Source of the DNA: SAR116 cluster bacterium
GTDB lineage: Bacteria > Pseudomonadota > Alphaproteobacteria > Puniceispirillales > GCA-002684695
DNA: 31,087 bases
Assembly: GCA_002684695.1 (NCBI GenBank)
Contig: NYVQ01000066.1
Span: forward strand, 1 to 31,087
Reading direction: 5' to 3'
Shown: positions 24,316 to 31,087 of the stretch, piece after piece
Numbering within the stretch: position 1 is the first letter of the stretch
How the letters are laid out: every line of letters begins with the position of its first letter
Notes under the pieces: generated by a model
What the model was told of the DNA's origin: nothing
Database searches by the model: none
The model's input: the letters and a program-made list of their open reading frames with translations, nothing else
Made by a program: the position numbers and the translations under genes

Positions 24316-24604
24316 CTAATTCTATTCTTTGAGTAATGGTTTTAATTTCCTCTGCCAAAGATTCATAATTTTCTAGCACCACTTTGTTGGGTTCCTCCTT
24401 TAGTTTGTCTGCAATTATCAAACATGTCATTAAAAGTAACCTGGCATCACCAACTTGCCCCAAAGATGAAACTAATTTCTCAACTTCATTATTTATTAAA
24501 AGACTTAAATTTTTAATATGATCTTCCTGACCTTCGTCACAAGCAATTTTATAAGTTTGCTTATTTATAGTTATTTCAACAACATTGTTAATGGAACTTG
24601 TCAT
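24296..24604 (-). CDS. zapA: Cell-division protein ZapA
   Basis: ZapA binds and bundles FtsZ filaments at midcell. It is 102 residues. The N-terminal FtsZ-binding region VVEITINKQTYKIACDEGQEDHIKNLSLLINNEV matches the family, and a coiled-coil C-terminus follows with ARLLLMTCLIIADKL. Its end overlaps the 6S RNA promoter. It starts three bases after the small coiled-coil gene. Confidence 0.9.
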   Translation of the reverse strand: MTSSINNVVEITINKQTYKIACDEGQEDHIKNLSLLINNEVEKLVSSLGQVGDARLLLMTCLIIADKLKEEPNKVVLENYESLAEEIKTITQRIELVADKLV

Positions 24605-24607
24605 GAT

Positions 24608-24793
24608 TTATAATTTATCTAAATCTTTAATTAGATCTGAGACTTTTTCTCGAACTTGCAAAAATTCTGCTTTTAAATCGTTATTATTTGTATTTTTAAC
24701 GTCTTTCTGAACTTTATTTAAGTTATTAGCTTTTCTTTCAAGAAGATCTAAAGCTTTTGATAGTTTATTAATTTCTATTTTTAAATTATCCAT
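24608..24793 (-). CDS. Small coiled-coil protein upstream of zapA (DUF4164-like)
   Basis: This protein of 61 residues consists almost entirely of heptad-like Leu/Lys/Asn/Asp repeats (LKIEINKLSKALDLLERK, then EKVSDLIKDLDKL). There is no signal or membrane helix. A short coiled-coil protein, often called DUF4164, precedes zapA in many Alphaproteobacteria and this fits by position and shape. I could not confirm the family by similarity. The Asn-rich middle (KDVKNTNNNDLKAE) looks like a linker. A role with ZapA at the division ring is inferred from context only. Confidence 0.7.
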   Translation of the reverse strand: MDNLKIEINKLSKALDLLERKANNLNKVQKDVKNTNNNDLKAEFLQVREKVSDLIKDLDKL

Positions 24794-24882
24794 ACAATAA
24801 AAAGAATATTTATTTATAAATTGCTACTAACATTATAATGAGTCAATGAAGAAATAAATATTATAATATTTTTATTGATAAA

Positions 24883-24916
24883 AACATTAATATAACTCAT
24901 TAAAGCAATTAATGTT
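24883..24916. repeat. Nine-base inverted repeat in the efp leader
   Basis: Arms AACATTAAT (24883-24891) and ATTAATGTT (24908-24916) are exact complements with a 16-base spacer, 28 bases before the efp start codon. The divergent intergenic region 24794-24944 also holds several TATAAT-like strings on both strands but no clear -35 partner, so promoters were not called. Confidence 0.35.
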
Positions 24917-24944
24917 ATTTGTTTGTTATATTGGGAATTTAAAT

Positions 24945-25511
24945 ATGAAAATTAATGGAAATGCTATTAAGCAAGGTAATGTTATAGAGCATAAGGGATC
25001 ATTGTGGGTTGCAGTAAAAACAAGTCACGTAAAACCAGGAAAGGGCGGCGCATTTGCTCAAGTTGAATTAAAAAATTTAAGAAATAATACTAAACTTAAT
25101 GAAAGGTTTAGATCTTCTGAAACTGTTGAAAGAATTATCTTGGAAGAGAAAAATGCAACTTACCTTTACGAGGAAAATGATACACTAATTTTTATGGATA
25201 TTGAAACTTATGATCAGAAATCAATTTCAAGGGAGTTAATTGGAAATAAATATCAACTACTAGAAGATGGTATGGAAGTTATTTTGAATACATTTGAGGA
25301 TGAAGTAATTTCAATTCAATTGCCAGATACCATTAAAGTAGAGATATTTGAAGCAGATGCAGTTATCAAAGGTCAAACAGCTTCTTCATCTTATAAACCT
25401 GCAACTATTAAAAATGATATAAGGATTTTAGTTCCTCCTCATATAGAGAAAGGAACAAAGGTAATAATTAAAACTGAAGATCTATCATATGTTGAGAGAG
25501 CCAAGGAATAG
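24945..25511 (+). CDS. efp: Elongation factor P
   Basis: EF-P enters the ribosome between the P and E sites and rescues stalls at consecutive prolines. I start at ATG 24945, not the upstream ATG 24912, because it gives the exact family opening MKINGNAIKQGNVIEHKG and a product of 188 residues, the standard length. The three-domain fold is intact. The tip loop HVKPGKGGAF carries Lys33, equivalent to the residue beta-lysylated in E. coli. Whether it is modified here is unknown; no modification gene is in the window. The C-terminal OB domain ends DIRILVPPHIEKGTKVIIKTEDLSY. The next gene begins four bases after the stop. Confidence 0.97.
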   Translation: MKINGNAIKQGNVIEHKGSLWVAVKTSHVKPGKGGAFAQVELKNLRNNTKLNERFRSSETVERIILEEKNATYLYEENDTLIFMDIETYDQKSISRELIGNKYQLLEDGMEVILNTFEDEVISIQLPDTIKVEIFEADAVIKGQTASSSYKPATIKNDIRILVPPHIEKGTKVIIKTEDLSYVERAKE

Positions 25512-25515
25512 ATAA

Positions 25516-26280
25516 ATGTTACCCATGCAAGGTAGGTCTCCCATAATTAATGTATCTTCTAATGCATGTATTCTTGCAGGAAAAAAGCTTCTTAAAGATT
25601 TTTTAGAAATCGAAAATCTACAAGTTAGCAAAAAAGATACATCAAAGTTTTTTTCAATTACTTTGAAAAATCTTGAGAAAAGTCTCTTTGAAAGTTTAAC
25701 CAAAGCAAGACCTGAATGGTTAATAAACCCTATCAATAATGAAGAGCGAAAAGATTCATGGGTGGTCAGTGTTATGTCTGGTAAAATCAATTTTATTCAT
25801 GGAATTCCTCATATAGCTATTTCAATAGCGTCACTTAACAATGGCAAAATAACTTCTGGATGTATATATGACCCAATTAGAAAAGAATTATTTTACTGTG
25901 AATTAGGAAATGGTTCATTTTTAAATGAAAAAAGAATAAGAGTTTCTGGAAGAGATAGTATTATAAAATCTATTATAAACTGTGGCTCTAATGAGTTTCC
26001 CTTAGATAGTATTAAGAGATTAAAATTATCTGGATCCCAAATAAGAATGTCTGGTTGCCCAGCTTTAGACTTAGCTTGGGTGGCATCTGGTAGAATAGAT
26101 GCATACTTGGACAAAATAGATTTATCAGAGTATATTGCAGGAATTATTTTGGTTAAAGAAGCTGGGGGATTTTGTACAGATTATTCAATGGGTGAAAATA
26201 TTTTAGAGAAAAAAGAAATATGTGCTGGGAATCCATCTATGCATAATAATGTTATTAAAATTTTGAAAAAAAATCAGTGA
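25516..26280 (+). CDS. SuhB/inositol-monophosphatase family protein lacking catalytic residues (probable pseudoenzyme)
   Basis: The 254 residues follow the SuhB fold: KARPEW, INFIHGIPHIAISIA, GCIYDPIRKELFYCELGNGSFLN, ALDLAWVASGRIDAY and GIILVKEAGGFCTD are normal SuhB blocks. However, every metal-binding element is changed. Active enzymes read WIVDPLDGT; here residues 82-90 read WVVSVMSGK, so both catalytic aspartates become serine (85 and 88). The WD near the C-terminus (LxxWDxAAG) is SEYIAG at 204-209. The N-terminal AD(R/K)xAE block reads ITLKNLE. The glutamate pair of the GEE block is displaced. The open reading frame is clean, so this is not simple decay. It is almost certainly not a sugar phosphatase. 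E. coli SuhB also acts in the Nus antitermination complex for rRNA; retention of that or another non-enzymatic role is inference. Confidence 0.85.
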   Translation: MLPMQGRSPIINVSSNACILAGKKLLKDFLEIENLQVSKKDTSKFFSITLKNLEKSLFESLTKARPEWLINPINNEERKDSWVVSVMSGKINFIHGIPHIAISIASLNNGKITSGCIYDPIRKELFYCELGNGSFLNEKRIRVSGRDSIIKSIINCGSNEFPLDSIKRLKLSGSQIRMSGCPALDLAWVASGRIDAYLDKIDLSEYIAGIILVKEAGGFCTDYSMGENILEKKEICAGNPSMHNNVIKILKKNQ

Positions 26281-26342
26281 AATTATAAACTTCATCTTAT
26301 TCCTGACACTTTTAAAAAATATGTATAAAATTTAGGCTTTTT

Positions 26343-27413
26343 ATGACAGATCCAAGAAAATACTTAATTAGAATGATAATGTTTATAATTGTTGTTTTTG
26401 CAATAGTTATAATCCTGAATAAACCCCTAATAGATGCTTTTAATGCAAATACTGCTATAAATGGTCTTATTTCAGTAATTCTTCTAATTGGTGTTTTATT
26501 TTTATGTAGACAAACTATCAGACTTGTACCAGAAAAAAAATGGATTGAAAACATTCAAGATCAGAATAAGAGCCCCACTGAACCAGTGCTTTTAGCTCCT
26601 TTAGCTTATATGCTTGGAAAAGAAACAAGTTTAATTAATTTTTCAATTTCTGCCGCAGCTCTTCGATCTGTTCTTGATGGTGTAGCTGGTAGACTTGATG
26701 AAAATAGAGAAATTGCTAGATATTTAATAGGTTTGCTTATTTTTTTGGGGCTTTTAGGTACATTCTGGGGATTAATAGGTACGGTTAGCTCGGTTAGCAA
26801 TGTTATAAGTGGACTAAATTTTGGCAATCAAGAAACAAGTCTAGTTTTTTCAAATTTACAAAAAGGACTTGAAACACCTCTTGAGGGAATGTCTACTGCA
26901 TTTTCTTCATCTCTTTTCGGGTTGGCTGGCTCACTAATATTAGGTTTATTAGATCTTCAATTAGGCCAAGCCTCAGGAAGATTTTATCAAGATTTAGAAA
27001 ATTGGCTATCTTCGTCTGTTAAAATATCAAACAACCAATTATCTAACTCTTTTACAAACGAAAATATTAGTTATTCAGATAGCTTGACGGAAAGTTCTGC
27101 TCTACATTTATCTGAACTGGCATCTGCATTAACTACAATTGAGGCTGATAGGAGTAGATTATTACACCAAATCACTGAATTAAATACTCAACTAAGAAGG
27201 CTGGCTGATCAAATAGAAAATGAAAATTCTATTCAAAAAAAATTACCAGTAATTGAGGCACAATTACAAAGTATTTCTGAGGAAGCTCGTAATAATTATT
27301 CATCACAAATTGACATTATAAAACAAGAAACAAGATCTTTAGGGAATTCTATTAAGAAATCAAAAGCGCAAGAGGGGAATAAACATAAAAATATTAAGTT
27401 AAGAGCTGATTAA
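26343..27413 (+). CDS. MotA/TolQ/ExbB-type proton-channel protein
   Basis: This is an inner-membrane protein of 356 residues with four predicted helices at about 9-25, 39-55, 127-148 and 188-207. The block IFLGLLGTFWGLIGTV (133-148) is the MotA/TolQ/ExbB signature, and SSSLFGLAGSLILGLLDLQ is the matching fourth helix. After residue 225 the tail is a soluble coiled coil (about 240-345, LTTIEADRSRLLHQI). Its stop codon abuts the start of the MotB/OmpA-like gene, so they surely form a stator complex. It is not TolQ (already at 18456), and no flagellar gene is in the window. Similar pairs with unknown function lie near rpmE in other Alphaproteobacteria. Confidence 0.85.
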   Translation: MTDPRKYLIRMIMFIIVVFAIVIILNKPLIDAFNANTAINGLISVILLIGVLFLCRQTIRLVPEKKWIENIQDQNKSPTEPVLLAPLAYMLGKETSLINFSISAAALRSVLDGVAGRLDENREIARYLIGLLIFLGLLGTFWGLIGTVSSVSNVISGLNFGNQETSLVFSNLQKGLETPLEGMSTAFSSSLFGLAGSLILGLLDLQLGQASGRFYQDLENWLSSSVKISNNQLSNSFTNENISYSDSLTESSALHLSELASALTTIEADRSRLLHQITELNTQLRRLADQIENENSIQKKLPVIEAQLQSISEEARNNYSSQIDIIKQETRSLGNSIKKSKAQEGNKHKNIKLRAD

Positions 27414-28811
27414 ATGGCTATCTCAAGGAGTCGTATAAGTAGAACTGATAACTTGACATGGCCAGGTTTTGTTGACTCTTTAGCAGCACTTTTAATGGTA
27501 GTAATATTTGTGTTAATGATATTTAGTGTTGCCCAGTTTTACTTAAATCAAATAGTAAGCGGACAAGATGAGGCTTTGGTCGATTTAAATAAAGAAATTA
27601 GTAACCTTTATAATTTACTTCAAATTGAAAAAAATTCTAATAATGACTTAATGCTTCAATTTAATAAATTAAATACGGATTTCCAAAATATAAATAATGA
27701 TTTAAATCAGGTGAGAGAAGAAAATGATGCTCTTTCACAACTAATTATGTCATTAAAAAGCTCGCTATCAGAAACTCAAAATCAACTAAAAAGTGCTGAA
27801 AATAAAATCATAAGTCAAGAAGGTCAATTGAAAAATAAGGAAAAAGAAATCATTGAAATACAAAGGGTCAATAAACAAGAATATAAGGCTCTAGAAACCA
27901 CAATAACTGAATTAGAAAAGAAATTAGCTTTAAGCCAAGATGAATTGGCATTAAAAATTGATGACATATTGAAGCTTGAAAAAATCAAAACTAACCTTAA
28001 ACTTGAAATTAATAATTTGATTTCAAATAATAAAGAGATAAATACTGAAATATTAAAAGAAAGAGATTATACAAAAACTCTTGAGGAAAAAATTGCCTCA
28101 TTGAAAGATAAAGCCATTCTTACTCAGAAAGAAAATAAAAATAGTATTTCAGAAATCATTAAACTTAAAGCCAAGATCAATAGCTTAAAAATAGCTCTAA
28201 CAGAAGTCAATTTGAAATTAAGCCAATTACAAGCTCTTTTTGAAAAACAGAAAAAAGAAGATGAAATAAATAAAATTGAAACTGCAAATCTTGGAAAAGA
28301 ATTAAATTCAGCATTAGCAAGTAGAGTTAAGGAATTACAAAAATTTAGATCTGAGTTTTTTGGAAGGCTAAGCGAATTACTTGAAAATCGAGATGAGATA
28401 AGAGTTGTTGGAGATAGGTTTGTTTTTCAATCGGAATTATTATTTGAAAAAGGTTCAGCTAATCTAGGGGATAAAGGCAATGAACAATTAGAGAAATTAT
28501 TCATTACATTAGATGATATAGCTAGGACAATTCCAAATGATATTAATTGGGTTTTACAAGTTGAAGGACATACAGATAATATTCCTATAAAAACTGGAAA
28601 ATACTCAGATAATTGGGATTTATCAACTGAAAGAGCATTATCTGTTGTAAGATTTTTGATTGATAAAGGCATTAAACCAAAGCGATTGTCAGCTACAGGT
28701 TACGGAGAATTTCAGCCTCTAAATAATTTAGACAAAAATTTTAGCTTAGAAGAAATAAATAGTAAAAATAGAAGAATTGAATTAAAAATAACACAACGCA
28801 TTATTAACTAA
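27414..28811 (+). CDS. MotB/OmpA-like peptidoglycan-binding stator protein with long coiled coil
   Basis: This protein has 465 residues. A short basic N-terminus is followed by one membrane helix from about 19 to 45 (PGFVDSLAALLMVVIFVLMI). Asp21 at its start corresponds to the proton-binding aspartate of MotB. A coiled coil of about 250 residues follows (about 48-315, rich in Glu/Lys/Asn/Leu heptads). A C-terminal OmpA domain (about 330-462) contains VEGHTDNIP (383-391), the TERALSVVRFL helix and a final NRRIELKI, the peptidoglycan-binding signature. It thus spans the inner membrane and periplasm to the wall. It follows the MotA-like gene with no gap. The coiled coil is far longer than in flagellar MotB, which suggests a different partner or reach. 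Confidence 0.88.
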   Translation: MAISRSRISRTDNLTWPGFVDSLAALLMVVIFVLMIFSVAQFYLNQIVSGQDEALVDLNKEISNLYNLLQIEKNSNNDLMLQFNKLNTDFQNINNDLNQVREENDALSQLIMSLKSSLSETQNQLKSAENKIISQEGQLKNKEKEIIEIQRVNKQEYKALETTITELEKKLALSQDELALKIDDILKLEKIKTNLKLEINNLISNNKEINTEILKERDYTKTLEEKIASLKDKAILTQKENKNSISEIIKLKAKINSLKIALTEVNLKLSQLQALFEKQKKEDEINKIETANLGKELNSALASRVKELQKFRSEFFGRLSELLENRDEIRVVGDRFVFQSELLFEKGSANLGDKGNEQLEKLFITLDDIARTIPNDINWVLQVEGHTDNIPIKTGKYSDNWDLSTERALSVVRFLIDKGIKPKRLSATGYGEFQPLNNLDKNFSLEEINSKNRRIELKITQRIIN

Positions 28812-28846
28812 TTTAAAAATATAGTTGCAGAAGAAATAAATTAGTT
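28806..28846. repeat. Ten-base inverted repeat between the OmpA-like gene and rpmE
   Basis: Arms AACTAATTTA (28806-28815) and TAAATTAGTT (28837-28846) are exact complements with a 21-base loop. The left arm includes the stop codon of the upstream gene, and a run of six T lies at 28854-28859, between the repeat and rpmE. It may be a weak terminator, a leader structure for rpmE, or chance. Confidence 0.4.
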
Positions 28847-28877
28847 GTAAGTATTTTTTGATTTATATGAGGCAATA

Positions 28878-29096
28878 ATGAAAAAAGATATACATCCTGA
28901 CTATCATGAAATTACTATAGAAATGACTGATGGTAGTAAATATAAAACAAGATCTACATTAGGTAAAAACGGACATCATTTAAAATTGGATATTGATCCT
29001 AAAACACATCCGGCATGGACTGGTCAACATAGAATAGTTGATTCTGGTGGCCAAGTTGCAAGATTTAACAAAAAATTTGGTAAACTTGGTATATAA
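28878..29096 (+). CDS. rpmE: Ribosomal protein bL31
   Basis: This small 50S subunit protein of 72 residues bridges towards the small subunit. It starts MKKDIHPDYHEITIEMTDG and ends GGQVARFNKKFGKLGI, both typical of alphaproteobacterial bL31. It lacks the CxxC zinc motif, so it is the zinc-free form. AGG lies a few bases before ATG 28878. The stop codon directly abuts the stop of the convergent ppdK gene with no spacer. Confidence 0.95.
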   Translation: MKKDIHPDYHEITIEMTDGSKYKTRSTLGKNGHHLKLDIDPKTHPAWTGQHRIVDSGGQVARFNKKFGKLGI

Positions 29097-31087
29097 TTAC
29101 ATTTTTTCTTTAATTATTGAGTGTGCTGCTGCCAACCTTGATATTGGTATTCTAAACGGCGAAGCCGAAATATAGTCTAATTTAATTTTTTCGAAAAAGT
29201 CTATAGAAACCGGATCACCTCCATGCTCACCACATACTCCAACTTTTAAGTTGCTTTTGACTTTCTTACCTTTCTTAACACCCATTTCTAAAAGTGGACC
29301 AACACCCTTTATATCGATGGAAATAAATGGATCATTTGGAAATATTTTTGCCTCCAGATATTTATTCAAAAATGTTCCTATATCATCTCTACTAATGCCT
29401 AGAGTAGTTTGAGTGAGATCATTTGTTCCAAAACTAAAAAAATCTGCAGAAGCAGCTAAATCATCTGCACATAATGCGGCCCTTGGCAATTCAATCATTG
29501 TTCCAACTAGATAATTCAAACTCTGATCTGAATTCTCAATTATTGATGAAGCAACTGAGTTAATAATATCCTTGCAAAACTTAATTTCTGCTGATGTTGA
29601 TGCAAGGGGAACCATTATTTCTATGTTAACTTTCTCTTTTATTTTTTTCTGAACATTGATTGCAGCTTCAAAAATAGCTTTTGACTGCATTTCACATATC
29701 TCTGGATAACTTATTGCAAGTCGGCATCCTCTGTGTCCTAGCATTGGATTTGATTCGTGTAATCTTAAAGATTGTGTCCTAACTTTTTCAATATCTATAC
29801 CAGTTGATGAAGAAAAAGACATCAAATCTTTTTCACTACTTGGCAAAAACTCATGAAGTGGGGGATCTAATAATCGAATTGTAACTGGTAAATCCTTCAT
29901 AATAGTAAAAATTTCTTCAAAGTCATTTCTTTGCATAGGCAATAATTTATCAAGGGCTATTTTCCGATCACTAATATCTTCAGCAAGGATCATTTGTCTC
30001 ATTACATTTATTCTATCCTCATCAAAAAACATATGCTCAGTCCTGCATAAACCTATTCCTTCAGCGCCAAATTTTAGAGCAGTTTTAGCATCATTAGGTG
30101 TTTCAGCATTTGCTCTAATTTTTAATCTCCTTTTAGAATCAGCCCATAGCATTAAAGTTTCAAAACTTTTGGACATTTCCGGATAAACGGTTGATACAAT
30201 ACCAAAATAAACATTACCTGTAGTCCCATCAATTGTAATCTCAGTGCCTGATTTAACTTTTCTGTCAGCAAAGAAAACATATTTGTTTTTAAAATCAATA
30301 CGAAGTTCATTTGCTCCAGTGATACAAGCCCTTCCCATCCCTCGTGCTACAACTGCAGCATGACTTGTCATACCACCTCTTGAGGTTAAAATTCCACTAG
30401 CAGCATGCATACCTGCAATATCTTCAGGACTTGTTTCTAATCTAACAAGAATAACACTTTCTCCTGCTGCAGCTAGTCTAACTGCCTCTTCTGATTCTAG
30501 AACAATTTTACCTGAAACAGCCCCAGGTGAAGCTGGCATACCCTTTAAAAGAAAATCAGCATCTACAGAAGTATCTAAAGCTGGATGAAGTAATTGATTC
30601 AAACTTTCTGGTTCTACCCTAAGCAATGCTTCATCTATCGTAATTTTATTTTCTGAAACCATATCAACTGCAATTTTTATTGCTGCTTCAGCTGTTCTTT
30701 TCCCATTTCTTGTCTGAAGTAAAAACAATTTACCTTTTTGAATAGTGAATTCTATATCTTGCATATCGCCATAATGTTTTTCTAAAATGCTTCTACAATC
30801 ATTAAGTTCATTGTAAATCTTTGGCATAACAGCTTCTAGGCTATTATTATCTAAAATATCTTGATCATTGTTTTTTGAAAGTGGGTTTGGGGTTCTAATT
30901 CCTGCAACAACATCCTCCCCCTGAGCATTTACTAGATATTCACCGTAAAAAGAATTATCTCCATTACTGGGGTTTCTTGTAAAAGCAACACCTGTCGCAC
31001 AATCCTCGCCCATATTTCCAAAAACCATTGACTGAATATTTACAGCAGTTCCCCATGATGTTGGTATATTATTAAGTTTACGATAAG
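29097..31087 (-). CDS. ppdK: Pyruvate, phosphate dikinase PpdK, 5' end cut by window edge
   Basis: This enzyme interconverts pyruvate, ATP and phosphate with phosphoenolpyruvate, AMP and pyrophosphate. The frame continues to base 31087; the last codons read IPTSWGTAVNIQS before the internal Met at 31028. About 662 C-terminal residues of a family of about 880-890 are present. The end of the ATP-grasp domain has VFGNMGEDCATGVAFTRNPS and GKLFLLQTRNGKRTAEAA. The phosphohistidine domain has SRGGMTSHAAVVARGMGRAC, with the swinging histidine. The PEP/pyruvate barrel has GLCRTEHMFF, GHRGCRLA and FFSFGTNDLTQTTLG, and ends with the catalytic cysteine in VGVCGEHGGDP. All key residues are intact. In Alphaproteobacteria it commonly supports gluconeogenesis or a pyrophosphate-linked glycolysis. 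Confidence 0.97.
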   Translation of the reverse strand, partial: YRKLNNIPTSWGTAVNIQSMVFGNMGEDCATGVAFTRNPSNGDNSFYGEYLVNAQGEDVVAGIRTPNPLSKNNDQDILDNNSLEAVMPKIYNELNDCRSILEKHYGDMQDIEFTIQKGKLFLLQTRNGKRTAEAAIKIAVDMVSENKITIDEALLRVEPESLNQLLHPALDTSVDADFLLKGMPASPGAVSGKIVLESEEAVRLAAAGESVILVRLETSPEDIAGMHAASGILTSRGGMTSHAAVVARGMGRACITGANELRIDFKNKYVFFADRKVKSGTEITIDGTTGNVYFGIVSTVYPEMSKSFETLMLWADSKRRLKIRANAETPNDAKTALKFGAEGIGLCRTEHMFFDEDRINVMRQMILAEDISDRKIALDKLLPMQRNDFEEIFTIMKDLPVTIRLLDPPLHEFLPSSEKDLMSFSSSTGIDIEKVRTQSLRLHESNPMLGHRGCRLAISYPEICEMQSKAIFEAAINVQKKIKEKVNIEIMVPLASTSAEIKFCKDIINSVASSIIENSDQSLNYLVGTMIELPRAALCADDLAASADFFSFGTNDLTQTTLGISRDDIGTFLNKYLEAKIFPNDPFISIDIKGVGPLLEMGVKKGKKVKSNLKVGVCGEHGGDPVSIDFFEKIKLDYISASPFRIPISRLAAAHSIIKEKM

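Noticed and set aside
25516..26280. Frameshifted or decaying suhB pseudogene.
   Set aside because: The frame is intact over 254 codons, conserved blocks extend to both ends, and the changes are point substitutions confined to metal ligands.
26343..28811. Possible Zorya (ZorAB) anti-phage motor.
   Set aside because: The MotA/MotB-like pair with coiled coils recalls ZorAB, but no ZorC, ZorD or ZorE gene is next to it. The neighbours are efp, a suhB-like gene, rpmE and ppdK, which is a core-genome setting.

Overview
The window is about 31 kb of compact, AT-rich chromosome (roughly 30% GC by eye). It reads as a streamlined, probably marine alphaproteobacterium. The support is a sigma-32 with an intact RpoH box, the order yebC-ruvCAB-ybgC-tolQRAB-pal-cpoB-tilS-ftsH-folP-glmM that is usual in Alphaproteobacteria, 6S RNA between zapA and the 5-formyltetrahydrofolate cyclo-ligase gene, an alphaproteobacterial-type SerC, and an L31 without zinc cysteines. 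SAR116-like or AEGEAN-169/HIMB59-like lineages are possible, but the genus cannot be fixed from sequence alone. No phage, insertion sequence, CRISPR array, tRNA or rRNA was seen, and no gene-free stretch exceeds 300 bases.

Layout. 1-1885 (minus): the ettA ABC-F ATPase gene, cut by the left edge, preceded by a small one-helix membrane protein gene. 1969-3866 (plus): rluD and rpoH. 3870-24793 (minus): one nearly unbroken co-directional block. In transcription order it holds a short coiled-coil protein gene, zapA, 6S RNA, the 5-FTHF cyclo-ligase gene, a YmdB-like phosphodiesterase gene, yebC, ruvC, ruvA, ruvB, ybgC, tolQ, tolR, tolA, tolB, pal, cpoB, tilS, ftsH, folP, glmM, serC, serA and purA. 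24945-29096 (plus): efp, a SuhB-family gene, a MotA/TolQ-like and MotB/OmpA-like pair, and rpmE. 29097 to the right edge (minus): the pyruvate phosphate dikinase gene, cut at its 5' end.

The large block combines cell-division and envelope constriction (ZapA, Tol-Pal-CpoB), Holliday-junction processing (RuvABC), translation quality (YebC, TilS, 6S RNA at the level of RNA polymerase), membrane proteolysis (FtsH), and folate, amino-sugar, serine and purine synthesis. Many genes abut or overlap by a few bases. A strong intrinsic terminator follows pal, and a good promoter precedes it, so pal can be made as its own transcript.

Most of the window is ordinary core genome. The best lead is in the efp cluster. 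The SuhB/inositol-monophosphatase homologue keeps the fold but has lost essentially every metal-binding catalytic acid, so it looks like a pseudoenzyme. It lies next to a non-flagellar proton-channel stator pair whose MotB-like subunit has a long coiled coil. Several published-style gene starts were moved here (the small membrane protein, serA, ruvB, cpoB, efp), because the longest ORF began at a weak or overlapping codon.
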